Source of the DNA: Prototheca cutis
Lineage: Eukaryota; Chlorophyta; Trebouxiophyceae; Chlorellales; Chlorellaceae
Assembly (NCBI GenBank): GCA_002897115.2
Contig: BCIH01000001.1
Location: 2,098,039 to 2,162,038 of the forward strand
Reading direction: 5' to 3'
Length of the DNA: 64,000 nt
The notes below the pieces were generated by a model. That model did not search any database. It saw only the letters and a program-made list of their open reading frames with translations, and had not been told where the DNA came from. How positions within the stretch are numbered: position 1 is the first letter of the stretch; the number at the start of each line of letters is the position of its first letter. A program made the translations under genes and the position numbers. Below, in pieces: positions 1-10,162 of this stretch.

Positions 1-1466
1 AGCGCTGGCAGTGGTGGTGGTGATGGCGCATGGGTTTCACCGTCGACTGCTGCTCCACCTCTGACCATGAGCCCTTTACATTCCCCCAATCGGGAAGAGA
101 CAACTTAAAGAAACAAAAACACAGTAAGAACAACTCCAATCCACCTCAGCGCCCACACCCAACACAATCTCCCCCCCCCACACACACACGCACACACAGG
201 GGCATCCACGAAAACTTGCTGCGACTACGGTATTTTGACGTGGCCTGCAGCCGGACAGCTGGCACGCTGTGTGCGCTGAGTGACGCCGACCTACTTCTGG
301 CCCACGCGGGGCCTCGGTTCCTGCCCGCAGCGTTACTGCACGTGGCCAGGGGTCTGGCGGGCCACGAGCGACCTGCGCTGGCCTGGCCCAAGGCTGAGGC
401 CGAGACCGGCCGCCGGGCGGCCGGACAGGCGGCGCTGGTACAGCTGTGGCGCCGCGGCATGCACCCTCTGGCCGCCGCACGGTACCCTCCGTCTGCGCTG
501 GTCATGGTACGCTTTGCGACCTTTGGGGAGGGAACACCCTCTACATCAACAAACAAATGAATGAATGAATAAGACGAGCATAAAACCTGTTCAACCCCCA
601 CGTCCCCCGCGCAGGAACTGGCGCCGGTCTTAGCCACGGTGGCGTGTCCGCAGATCCGGCCAGTGGCACCGCGACTGCTGCACGCGTCCGAGCACGCCGC
701 GCTTTCCAGAGCCGTGGACGTCCTGCTCATGGCTGGACTGCGGCCGGCTGCAGACGATGGTGGCGAGAGCGACGATGAAGACGAGCAAGCCGTCGGACGC
801 GAGGCCACCCCTCGACCACCACGCCAGCCGGCGACGGGTCCACCGCCGCTGCGGTTTGCGCCGCCCGTGCAGACGCTGGCGCGATTCCCCTCGCTGGCCG
901 TACGCGCGCCGCGGCCGGGGTGCCCGCCCGCGGTGCGGCAGGTGCTGCTGCAGAGCCTGGAGCTGGAGAGTATCCGCCGGGCAGAAGCCGCGAGGAAGCC
1001 GGCGGCGGGGGNGTCTTCGGCGCAGGACCCTGCCACCCCGGCCACGCAGCAGCCGTCAAAGGCCCGGCCAGTCAAGGCCCACGTGCCGTTGACACTGACA
1101 GAACGTCTCCAGGCTGTGCATGGAGGTGCGGCGGTGGGCTTGATCCCTCGCGTGCACGTTTTCTTGTTTTCTGCTGTTAGAACAGGGGAAGAGAGGGCCG
1201 GCATGGGAATGGGAGTGGCAAACTTGACAACAATCTTGCAACCCAATTCCCCACGGCGAGGAAACGACCACCCATGTACCACAGCTGGATTTGAGGCTTC
1301 CAAGCCCAAGCGACCGCAAAACTGGCTGGAGAACTTGCGCAGCAAGCAGCAAGCTGCCGCCAAGCCCGGGAGCGCGGTTGCCGGCACGCACACCGTTCTC
1401 TACGTGTTCCACGAGGGGTATACCAACGCCGTGCGGCGGCCTGTCCGGTTTGCAGACCTGCTGTAA
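1..1466 (+). CDS. CHTF18: CTF18 (alternative RFC clamp-loader large subunit), C-terminal part, 5' end outside window
   Basis: Three exons can be placed: 200-506, 615-1125 and 1285-1466 (stop TAA); their phases close. The protein would be the large subunit of the Ctf18-RFC clamp loader, which loads PCNA and supports sister-chromatid cohesion in the nucleus. The call rests on the C-terminal region. The segment beginning GIHENLLRLRYFDV and running to LAWPKAE matches the CTF18 region after the AAA+ module. The extreme end, VLYVFHEGYTNAVRRPVRFADLL, is the conserved CTF18 tail that binds Dcc1/Ctf8. The AAA+ ATPase core lies upstream of the window. A low-complexity acidic and proline-rich insert occupies roughly 750-870. 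One ambiguous base (N at 1012) falls in the second exon. Bases 1-199 look like the preceding intron, ending in a pyrimidine/CA-rich tract, possibly with another exon to the left. Family call fairly sure; exon edges inferred. Confidence 0.75.
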
Positions 1467-1757
1467 TTCATTCATTCCCCGACTGTAGAGGGGGTGAGAG
1501 GGGGAAGTCGTTTTTGAGCATGACGTGTCCTGGCACAGAGTTTTGGGAACGCTGCGTCAAGAAAGGCAGCCGTTTTTTAATGTGATAATCCAACCGGCCT
1601 TCCCACGCCCCCGACTGGTGGCAGCCACCCCAGGACAGCTTCCGAAAGTTTGACGCGTCACTGGCAAAACCTTGTGTGGTCGATCCACTGCCCACTGTCG
1701 TCCTGCCCGTACTCGAGTAAACTTCTTGCTCCTTTCCTATCTCTGATCTAGAGAAAC

Positions 1758-3084
1758 ATGAGTGGCTACCCTCCGTCGGGGTGCGTACGCGGGCGAGCAG
1801 GGGGGTAGAGGTGCTTCGCCCGTGTGTGCCCGGGTCCGCCAGATCGCTTGAACACGGGCCCGGCACACATCCCTGCTGTGCATGACGCACTTTTCTATGG
1901 TATGAAACGGTCACGTACCTCCGTTTCCGTCTCCATGCAGCTACCCTCCCGTGGGAGGCCAGGGCGGCAATGAGAGGTGGGGTCCACGGGTGTGCACGAG
2001 GGGTTGCGTCTGTGGTGGTGGTGATAATGCTACCGCTATGCACGATGCCTGACGCCGTTCGCATCTCCATTGAACTATTCTGCAGCTCGGAGAAGGGATA
2101 CGCCACAGGCTACCCCCCACCAAGTGAGGGCAGCTGAGGGCGGTTGGGCTGGGTTCGCTCTGACTAACATTGCGCTGCCCTGTACCCGGCATGCACCATT
2201 CTCCACTGTCACGACGTGCCTTGATACGGCGTCTTACTGGATGCTTACAATCCTTGTCGCACAGGTGGATACCCAGGTGTGCCTGCTGTTGGAGAAAAAT
2301 GCATGGGGCAGTGGGCCATGGCTCGGTGGCACCGCTCGGCGACAGACTGGAATGTGGCGGGGTTGCCTACAACCCCAGAACCGATGCAATGGCCCGAGGC
2401 ATGCGTGTACCTGAACCAAACCCATCCCCTTTGTATCGCAGGTGGTGGAGCTCCGGGGTACGGCAGCGGATACCCCCCTCAAAACAATGGCTACCCACCT
2501 CCCGGAGGCAACTACCCACCTCCCGGCGGATACGGCGGTGGATACGGTGGCGGTGCGTGTAGTACTGGCGCTCTATAATAGGCTTTGATGCCGGGAAGGG
2601 TGCTTGCACTTGCTTGGTCGTGGCGCGTCTCGGTGGTGGCTGCCGTGATCGGAGGTTCGAGGTGGGGCTGCGCGGTGCGAGCATCGCCCCTCCTCACACA
2701 CGTGCGCAATTGTCCCCCCTCGTCCCACACACAGGCTATGCTGGCGGTCCGCCACCGGGCTACCCGGGTGCACAGCCCCAGTATGTGTACAGCCAACCGC
2801 AGCCTGTCTACGTCCAAAACTCCAGTGCAAGCCCTGCCGCCGACACCTGCTGCGCCGCCTGGTGAGTTGGGGGAGTTTCAGCGGTATTCTTTTGTTATGG
2901 TTGCCCATTTCGTTTCTTGGGGGCTGTATGGCGGGCAAGAAGGTTCTCTGATGGTCGAGAACATGCTGGGTGGCACCTGTCTCGTGGCAGCATCACCGCT
3001 TGATGCCCCTGGCACCCATCTGGCCCAAACTGCTGCAGCCTGGCGGCGCTGTGCTGCTGCTGCCTGGCGGAGGCCCTCTTCTGA
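1758..3084 (+). CDS. Small GYPP-repeat protein with C-terminal CYSTM module
   Basis: Seven exons join into one open frame of about 130 residues: 1758-1780, 1941-1976, 2086-2123, 2265-2276, 2442-2552, 2735-2861 and 3039-3084 (stop TGA). The exon lengths sum to 393 nt. The start is the ATG of MSGYPPSG. The body is a run of GYPPP/GYGGG/GYPG repeats, as in disordered proline-tyrosine-rich proteins. The last two exons create a Cys-rich hydrophobic end, DTCCAACLAALCCCCLAEALF. This is the CYSTM (cysteine-rich transmembrane module) signature, found in plant and fungal stress-response proteins that are thought to sit in or at membranes. Two of the Cys-rich blocks are visible only after splicing 2861 to 3039. 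The 12-nt exon 4 is unusually small. Function beyond membrane association and stress cannot be read from the sequence. Confidence 0.72.
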
Positions 3085-3350
3085 TTCCTCACGCATAAAC
3101 TTGTGCAAGAACAAACCGGTGTCGCTGCACTGACATTGCCGAGCCGGTATGCACGCACGGACTCTTTTTTTGCCTGCTGGGGGGTTCCATGCCTCGGCGG
3201 CGTGAACGGCGCTGAAGCTCGTGGCTGCTAGGCGTTTTCGCGGCCCGCTGGTCAGCAACCCCCCATCTGCCCTGAGACCCCTCCACCCTGCTGTTTGTTG
3301 TGATCTTGCTTGGTGTAACAGCTTTGGACAATGAACAACAGCAGCATCAG

Positions 3351-4783
3351 TCAGGCACTGGCGGCCACCGACTCGACAAATTCGGTGGCACGGCGTTTGA
3401 CATGTGCGATCCGTTCGTCATCCCCGCCGGCCTTTTCGAAATCCAGCCAGCGCTTGAACAGGAATTTCATCTTCTTGGCAGGGAGCTGCAGGTGCGTCGC
3501 CCGCTCAAATAGCGCCCTGCTTGTTCATGTTTTTGTTTGTTTCGAAGGGTGGTTGGGGGAGGGGGAAGAGATTCTATCCGAGATGTCCTGGAAAAACCAC
3601 TGTTCCAGTCCACCTGCCCACTGCAAACAGACAAGGCACACTCCGACACACAACCACGGACCTGATGCGCTGGGCGTCGTCCTGCTTGATTTCCTGGTCG
3701 ATGTACACGCTCCAGAGGTCCAGGCGCTTGGGATAGTTGCGCAGGATGCCCTCAAAGATACTCCGGGCCCGCTCTGTCGGTCGGTGTTGATGCATTGAGC
3801 AGTTGATGCGTTTGGCCCGACCAGCGCCGCAGGGTTTAGAGTTGCACCCCTCACCTCCCCAGAAAGCGTCCACACGCAAGCAATCGAAACATTCATTGGT
3901 TCAACACCGCCAGACCTGGGTCGCCGATCTTAAACTCCAGGAGTCCCGTGTGGGAGATCATGTACACGTGGTCTCCCTTTGGCAGCGACTGCAGCGACCG
4001 GCTCAGCGTTGCCCGAGCCGCCTCGGCATCCCCTTGTTCCAGCCGAACCTGAACCACCCGCAGCCACACCTGTACCGCAGTGTTGTTTGTTGGAGATATT
4101 TGGGGGAAATATTGGGAGGGGGGATATTTGGAGGAAATACGCAAGGGAAATATTGGGGGGCATGGGGACAGTGATACCAGATGGAGGAACTCACAAGCTA
4201 CGTTTTGTTACACAACCAGCACATCACTCCAAATACCTCGGTGGAGTCGCCAAACTTTTTGGTCATGGATTTCAGACACTGTTCGAGCAGCTCCGTCTTT
4301 TGGGATCGGTGGAAGACGTCGGTGGCCGCAAGGTAGACCCGTCGGGCATCGGCATGCTGCAGCGCTCGGCTCAGCGTGCTTAGGGTGGCCTCCTCGCTCC
4401 CGTAGCTGTTTTCCAGGTTGAGCAACGCCACCCACACATTAAACTTCTCGCTGTCCTCCCTGTTCATGTGTTTGTTTTGTCCGGGAGGGGGTTGTTGTCG
4501 GGGCTGTCGTTGCTGCAATGGATGTTTGTGGGATTTGCCTGCATCAATCAGCCCCACCACCAAGCAGAAGGGCACACAACTACCCAAAGGCCTCACCGGT
4601 AGTTGATGGTCTCGAGGGCCCGCAGGGCCACAGCCCGGGCGCGGTCGATGTCGCCCAGCGAGATGAGGAACGCCATGTACTTGATCCACACAAAAGAACT
4701 GTTGGGCGAGGACAGCAGCAGCGCCTCGTATTCTTGGGCATTGGCTGGTGCGGCATCACCCTGTGGTTGGCAGGGGTCGTTGG

Positions 4784-4852
<69 letters not shown>

Positions 4853-5410
4853 TGAACAGGCGACCCGTGAGCAGCAGGCAAGCCAAGCCGACCCGGGCCA
4901 CATGCATGATCTTTGAGAGACCACATTTCCCAGAATCGGTGCAACGAGAGCATCCCATCCTCCAAAGCATAGGACAGAATCAGTCTTTTCTAGCAACCCA
5001 TCCACCCCCCAAAAAGCTCCAGATGGAGCTTTAGGCACCTGGAGGCGGCGGAGCTCGGCCTGACGCAGCGCAGCCTCCTGCGCCTTTTTCCGCTGCTGCT
5101 TCTGGTGCCGCGAGAGCTTCACCCTTGTGGCGTGCTCTTCTTTTTCTGCATAGGGTGTGGGAGCGCGGTGCATGTGCCCAACAAAATGCTGCCTCCTTTC
5201 GGGAGGCATGCCCTGCGCAGGCTGGAGGTCCAGCCAACAGCCCCAAAAGGTCGCACCTTGTGTCCCGCCTTGGCCAGAGGTGCTCGGCTCGTTATCCAGC
5301 TCCTCCCATCCCGTCTCCTCTGCATCAACGGTAGCTAGTACCTTTTTCCGCTTGGCAGGGGTCTCGTCCTTGCCCGAGCTTGAGCGAGGCTTGCCCGCTT
5401 TCTGTGCCAT
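3351..5410 (-). CDS. RRP5: RRP5/PDCD11 C-terminal HAT (TPR-like) module as a stand-alone gene
   Basis: Seven exons on the minus strand (5257-5410, 5039-5145, 4597-4760, 4237-4459, 3916-4069, 3662-3773, 3351-3516) join without a stop into about 359 residues, starting at ATG 5410 (MAQKAGKPRSSS). RRP5 is a nucleolar factor needed for 18S and 5.8S/25S rRNA processing. The diagnostic part is the HAT repeat array: YEALLLSSPNSSFVWIKYMA, RAVALRALETINYR, then FNVWVALLNLENSYGS, LLEFKIGDPERARSIFEGIL, YPKRLDLWSVYIDQEI and KKMKFLFKRWLDFEKAGGD. A basic, Lys/Arg/Glu-rich linker precedes it. Full-length RRP5 has about twelve S1 domains before this point. Here none are present, and a plus-strand gene starts only 332 bases upstream. 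The intron at 4761-5038 contains a 67-base G run (C run on the sense strand). The first-exon start could still be wrong if a distant 5' exon exists. Confidence 0.8.
4785..4851. repeat. Uninterrupted 67-base G homopolymer
   Basis: Sixty-seven consecutive G on the plus strand lie inside an intron of the RRP5-like gene. On the gene's own strand it is a C run just upstream of the 3' splice site, so it may act as, or have expanded from, the polypyrimidine tract. Its true length in the genome is uncertain because sequencing of such runs is error-prone. Confidence 0.95.
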
Positions 5411-5742
5411 ATTGGCTGAGTCACCGGGAACGAGCCCTGGGCACCGCGGAGCACGGGCTTGTGCTTTGGAAATGAAAATGTGTATATATGAATGAATTTC
5501 AATATGCTTGCATGGAGCATCCTGCATGTCCTGTGGTCCATGCGCCCGACGGACATTGCATCCCGGCCACAGAGGCATTCGCGCGCCTCCTCTTTGGGGC
5601 CCCGACACCATCCTTCTGGCAACCCTGAGCAATCCACGCTCAGATCGCTGATCAACTCGCGGCGCAGACTTGGAACACGCATAAACATTCAACGCATGTT
5701 TTCTTTGCGATCATCGTATCGCGATCATCGCCCTCAGGCCCC
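5411..5742. other. Divergent intergenic region, RRP5-like (-) / DUF1749 hydrolase (+)
   Basis: About 330 bases separate two divergent start codons, so the promoters probably overlap. I see no coding exon that extends either gene, no RNA gene and no clear TATA box. Confidence 0.5.
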
Positions 5743-7162
5743 ATGGCGTCCTTCCCGAGTGTGACTGTGAGCACTGCACATTTTCTTGGGTTGCTGTTTG
5801 CGCCGTGAGCTAGGTGACGGGCATGACCCCTTGATTCTCATGCCTCTGCACCCCTACGTTCCAGAGTTTTCCAAGGGACTCCATTTTGCAGGGCAAACTT
5901 ATTAGGTACGGCCCTGGCACAGCACACACTGCCTTGGTTTCCGGTGAGATAGTGGGGGTTTGATGGGTCCCCCAGGGGTGGGTCTTGGGGCCAGTGGAAT
6001 ACCCGGCAAAATATCCCTCAGTTCGCAGCCTGCAGATGGAATACAGTTGCATGGCCCAATTCCCCAATTGCGGCTTTCCATGTCCCAACCCCTGCGCAGG
6101 CTCCGGGAGGCGGCACGCCATCCTAGTGGGCGGCTTGTCCGACGGGCTGCTGTTTACCGAATACTGTGCACCTCTGGCAGGTCGGCTGGAAGCCGCGGGC
6201 TGGGTCTGCGTGCAGCCACTACTGTCCTCCTCGCTCAGTGGCTGGGGCATCTCCAACTTGACCCAGGACGCCAAGGAGCTGCGGCGGCTAGCGACCGTGC
6301 TCAAGCAAGAGCACGGCTCCCAGGTGAGGCGCGTAAAGGCCCCGGAGTCAGCATCGCACAACACCATTCCCCTCGTTTAAAGCATCAACCACGCTAATGA
6401 TCTCCTCCCACGCGCCGTATAGGGCGTGGTCATCCTAGGCCACTCCACCGGCTGCCAGGACGCGGTGCGGTACGCGCAGCTGGAGGGACAGCTGTCCCGG
6501 ACGAATGGGGATGGTACGCCGCCACTGCTGGGCGCCATACTGCAGGCTCCTGTCAGCGATCGCGAATTTCTCGACAAGCATGCATCCACGGCAGGACTGG
6601 CCCAGCGTGCGGAGAGTATGGTAAGAGAGGGCCGGGGGGCCGAGATCCTGTGCCGGCTTCCAGAGCTGGGGAGCACGCCCATCTCCGCACAGCGCTACGC
6701 TGACCTGGCGCTGCGCCGCGGCGACGACGACATGTTCAGCTCTGATTTCACCGACGACGAGTTCAAGGTACGTGTGTGTGTAGGTTGGTGTCTGTAACAG
6801 GATATGTGGGGGTGCTGGTCGTGCTGTGTTCAGTCGGCGTCGCCATCGCTTGCTGCCTTGTGTTTGAAAGCGAGGTCTAATGTGGCTGCTTTGTGAAAAG
6901 ACCCTCCACCCCTCCCTCTCCACCATCTCCCAACTATCAGGAGGTGCTTGGTTGCTTGAGCGGCGTGCCCTCGTTGTTTGTGCTTGGACTGAAGGATGAG
7001 TGCTATCCTGAGGGGTGCGATGTCGAGGCGCTTGGCAAAAGGATGGTGAGGGCCACGGGAGCCAAGGCCCGCCTGACGGTCCTGCAGGGCGACCACAGCC
7101 TGCACGACTGCGAGGAGCAGTTTGTGGACCTTGTCATGGATTTCATTGGTATATTGGAGTGA
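5743..7162 (+). CDS. Alpha/beta hydrolase of the DUF1749 (UPF0613/SidJ-like) family
   Basis: Five exons (5743-5766, 5892-5943, 6100-6323, 6423-6767, 6941-7162) give about 288 residues with closed phases. The N-terminus reads MASFPSVT then GKLIRYGPGTAHTALVSG, followed by RHAILVGGLSDGLLFTEYC, the conserved opening of DUF1749 proteins. The nucleophile elbow is GHSTGCQD (Ser at about residue 108). The C-terminal part, GVPSLFVLGLKDECYPEGCD, carries the likely catalytic acid, and GDHSLHD the catalytic His. The family is related to fungal SidJ, a siderophore esterase, and to plant esterases of unknown substrate, so substrate cannot be inferred. The first exon is only 24 nt; it was chosen because its GTGAGC donor and phase fit and no other in-frame ATG precedes GKLIRYG. 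Probably cytosolic, as no signal peptide is seen. Confidence 0.8.
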
Positions 7163-7370
7163 TTCATAGGCCGACATGAGCATGTGTTTTTCCATGCGAT
7201 TGGTCGGGACCGTCCGGGACACGTCATGTTACAGAGATCTTCCCCATGAGCGGTATGCTGCCGACAGTGGCTGGGAGAAATTCCTGCTCAACGACAACAA
7301 CGGTGGATGCACGGGGCCCTATCCCATTTTAGTTTGTTATTTATTCTACATCAAGCGGACACATGTTATC

Positions 7371-9080
7371 ATGTCAGGCAATCTTGCTGTGACTTTGAGC
7401 GCACAGGGCTGCTCGCTGTCGAGCCTTTTCCGGCTCCAAGCCCCTTTCCGACAGGGGCCTCCGGCCGACGAAACGGAGTCAGATGACCGAATACGAACAT
7501 CCATGAGACACATCCAGTCATTACATGGACAATCCAAGCCCTTCATGGCGCGACGCATAGACTCATGGGGCGTTGAGCTCATATGCGCAAGGGTAGGTGG
7601 GGGCCCACCCAGGCTGACGACACCCGACACCATCCATCACGCAGCGATCTCACGCCACCGCCAACCATCCACAGGCTTCCATGGCAGCTCTGTACAAGAC
7701 GCTGATGCTGGATCAAGAAACATTGGGCATCTCCGTGTCGAAGGATGTGCGCAGCCACGTGGAGATCGGGTCCATGCCCGCCTGCCAGCAGGTCGCCATC
7801 GCACAGTGGCTCGTCGAGGCGAGCCTGGCTGCCGCAGGGTGGTGGCGGCTGTCGAAATCGGCATTTCTCTCCTCAAACCTCCTCGAGCGGTCCCACGATC
7901 GGACCACCACAGCTGTCAGGCTGACAATCTCGAGCGTGCATGTGCTGAACCAGACCACTGTCAGAGTGCACTTTACCGCAGGTGCGGGTTTGCGAGGTGG
8001 TGGCAGCATCGACCGCAATTTGCACTGTCCATCCAGTGCATCCATGTCAAGACTGGAATGATTCGTTTGTGATCTGATTGCATCAGCGCAGAACCGTACA
8101 CCTATGAAGGCCATTCTGTGAAGCTTCCATCCTCCGCCTTGCTGTGCAGACTTGGCCAAGGCCACGCAGCTGGAGCAGGTCCCTTCGGACGCAGATGACA
8201 TGCAAGTGTACCGTGCATCAATCAGCAATTCTATCAAGACGCTGCTCCCGAGTTGCAGGCAGGATTGTGCAGCGATTGAGGATATCGCATCGGTGGTATA
8301 GGAATTGGAGGCATGCGTGCCTGACCACTGCTGCCGACATGGACCTGTTGTTTGCCACTCGACACCCGCAGGCCAGTCATTGTCTGCGACGTCCTGCCAT
8401 GCGACCCCGTCAATCCCGCGATAACCAAGCTGTGTGAAGAGTGGGATTGGCAGGCAGGGTACACACTGCCAGAGCCTCCATCTCACCTCGTCTCTGTGAA
8501 GTTGGACGAGGACCCCGATGCTCCCACAGTGGACATCCCGCCATGCTGCCTGCTCACTTCCAGTGGGCTGGAGGGAGGCGACCTCCCTCCTTCGCTCTGC
8601 ACTGCAGTGGCTGCAAGACTACGCGGTGGGTGGGTGTTCTTTGGCGGGATGGCTTTGGCCTTTAAAACTAAACGGTGTCAGTGGAAGAAACTAATGGCCT
8701 CAACTTGTCCACTTTTAGTCCATTGTTGCAACCTTATCCAGGCAACCAACGTCACCCATGCTCCTCCTGGCCCACTGTACCTGTGTAGCGGACTTGGATG
8801 GCAGGGCACACCCCCTGGCCCCCGGCGTGGTTTGGAAATGTGAGGGGACGCACTCCTGGCAGGAGGCTGCATCGCCGCCCTGCCCCACCACATTGGGCTT
8901 TGCCTCCGGGCTTGCGATGGGCGGTAGCAGCGGCGCGGCTGCGGCGCCGATAGCCCTCGGGGCTGCGTTCGAGACGCGCGGCGTGACACCCCCCACACTC
9001 GGCTGCATCGGTCGAGACATTGCCGGCATTTGTACTGGCCGCCGCCGTCGGGCTAAGTCGCGCCAAGAGCACGCCCGCGC
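7371..9080 (+). CDS. Unrecognised multi-exon gene
   Basis: Several open segments with good splice sites join: 7371 to about 7589 (MSGNLAVTLSAQG... to ELICAR), then about 7675-7981 (ASMAALYKTLMLDQETLG ... VLNQTTVRVHFTA), then about 8150-8301 (DLAKATQLEQVPSDADD ... AAIEDIAS), then about 8372-8620 (PVIVCDVLPCDPVNPAITK ... LCTAVAARL). The first two junctions keep frame; the third does not close with the splice sites I tried. Possible further coding lies at about 8790-9080 in a Gly/Ala-rich frame. I do not recognise the protein. The order of a conserved WW-x-LS segment followed by a beta-strand-like LTISSVHVLNQTTVRVHF faintly recalls the DUF4708/C18orf63 family, but this is a weak lead, not a call. 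It may share its last exons with the SAP-domain gene that follows. Confidence 0.4.
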
Positions 9081-9189
9081 TGGTTTGTGTATTTGAGTGG
9101 GTGATGTTTTATCTGTGTTGAGCCTTGGGAGAACACACTATCCATCAACTACCAACTACCACAGCAACAAATCAACAACAACCGCCTTG

Positions 9190-9990
9190 CCAGGCCCCTG
9201 GCTCAGGGACTACCTGGCTCAGGCTGGTCGGCAGATGGCCGAGGAGGAGCGATTGGAAGCCGAGGCTGGTGCAGCCCGCGGGCCAAGAATGGCGGCCAAG
9301 CTGGTGAGCTGTGCCATGAGCACCGCGGCTGAGGCCGCACGCCGAGCGAAGAAAGCGGCCCCGGTGGCTAGAACAAGGGTCGTGGGTCGCGGTGGTGCAG
9401 CGGTGACGATGCCGGCGGCTGCAGGTGGTGTGATCAAGAAAGCCGCCAAACCTGCCCGTGCAAGGAAATCGGCCGCTGGTCGTGCCAGTGTGGCTGCCCC
9501 TGGACCTCAGACCCAGCTGCCTGGTGAGGTGCCTGGAGAACCATCGGTGGCACCAGCCACTGCTGCTGTTGCAGGCCTTCCATGCAGCAGCACCGAGGCT
9601 GGTGCCACCGCGGGTGTGCCACCAACCGACGACGGCCAGGGAGACACCCATGTTTGCTCGACGTCACCCAGTAACGCAGCTGGTGCTGCGCCTCAGGCCG
9701 CTGACCCACAGATTGCACCACCACCGACTCCAGCCAACGTTCCCAGCACAGCACCAGCCGCCACAACGAGGGCGCCACGGCCCAAGCCTGGTCCAGTGGA
9801 TGTCGGGGAGCTGCAGAGCAGAATCCACGTGCTGCGGGGCACGGGGCAGTTGGGCAAACTGACTGTGACGGAACTCAAGGCCTACCTCAAGTTCAAGGGC
9901 GTGAGCACTGCAGGGAAAAAAGCGGATCTGGAGGCTCGCCTGCTTCAAAACCTCGAGGCCACTGAAGCCGCGACGGTGGCCGAGGAGTAA
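9190..9990 (+). CDS. SAP-domain protein with Ala/Lys-rich basic region (start uncertain)
   Basis: A long open frame ends at TAA 9988-9990. The C-terminal 60 residues contain a SAP motif, LGKLTVTELKAYLKFKG followed by VSTAGKKADLEARLLQNL, a helix-turn-helix fold that binds AT-rich DNA. Upstream is a low-complexity Ala/Pro/Lys region (AAKPARARKSAAGRASV) typical of chromatin-associated linkers. The frame is open back to about 9097, but a 3' splice site (TTGCCAG at about 9191) suggests that at least one upstream exon is spliced to PGPWLRDYLAQAGRQMAEEE; alternatively translation starts at ATG 9235. SAP domains occur at the C-terminus of Ku70, in SUMO ligases and in scaffold factors; nothing here decides between them. 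It could also be the 3' end of the preceding unrecognised gene. Confidence 0.5.
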   Translation, partial: PGPWLRDYLAQAGRQMAEEERLEAEAGAARGPRMAAKLVSCAMSTAAEAARRAKKAAPVARTRVVGRGGAAVTMPAAAGGVIKKAAKPARARKSAAGRASVAAPGPQTQLPGEVPGEPSVAPATAAVAGLPCSSTEAGATAGVPPTDDGQGDTHVCSTSPSNAAGAAPQAADPQIAPPPTPANVPSTAPAATTRAPRPKPGPVDVGELQSRIHVLRGTGQLGKLTVTELKAYLKFKGVSTAGKKADLEARLLQNLEATEAATVAEE

Positions 9991-10162
9991 AAGGAACTCT
10001 TGTGGGCAGGGGATGTACCGGTGATTGTGATGAGTGTAAAAATGCAAGGTGGTTTGAACCCTGCATTTCACCACATTGTGTGTATTTGACAAAGTACATA
10101 TCATGCTTGGCATGAATAGCGGAGCCTCGTTACCCCAAGAAAACTTGTGAGTGAAGCGCCAG

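Noticed and set aside
146..1393. Long minus-strand frame opposite CTF18
   Set aside because: Shadow of the GC-rich coding strand. No family similarity, and the plus-strand CTF18 exons account for the region.
3467..5692. Long minus-strand frame 4580-5692 with a polyproline stretch
   Set aside because: The proline run is the translation of the 67-base C run in an intron. Splicing at 5039 to 4760 removes it and restores the RRP5 family sequence.
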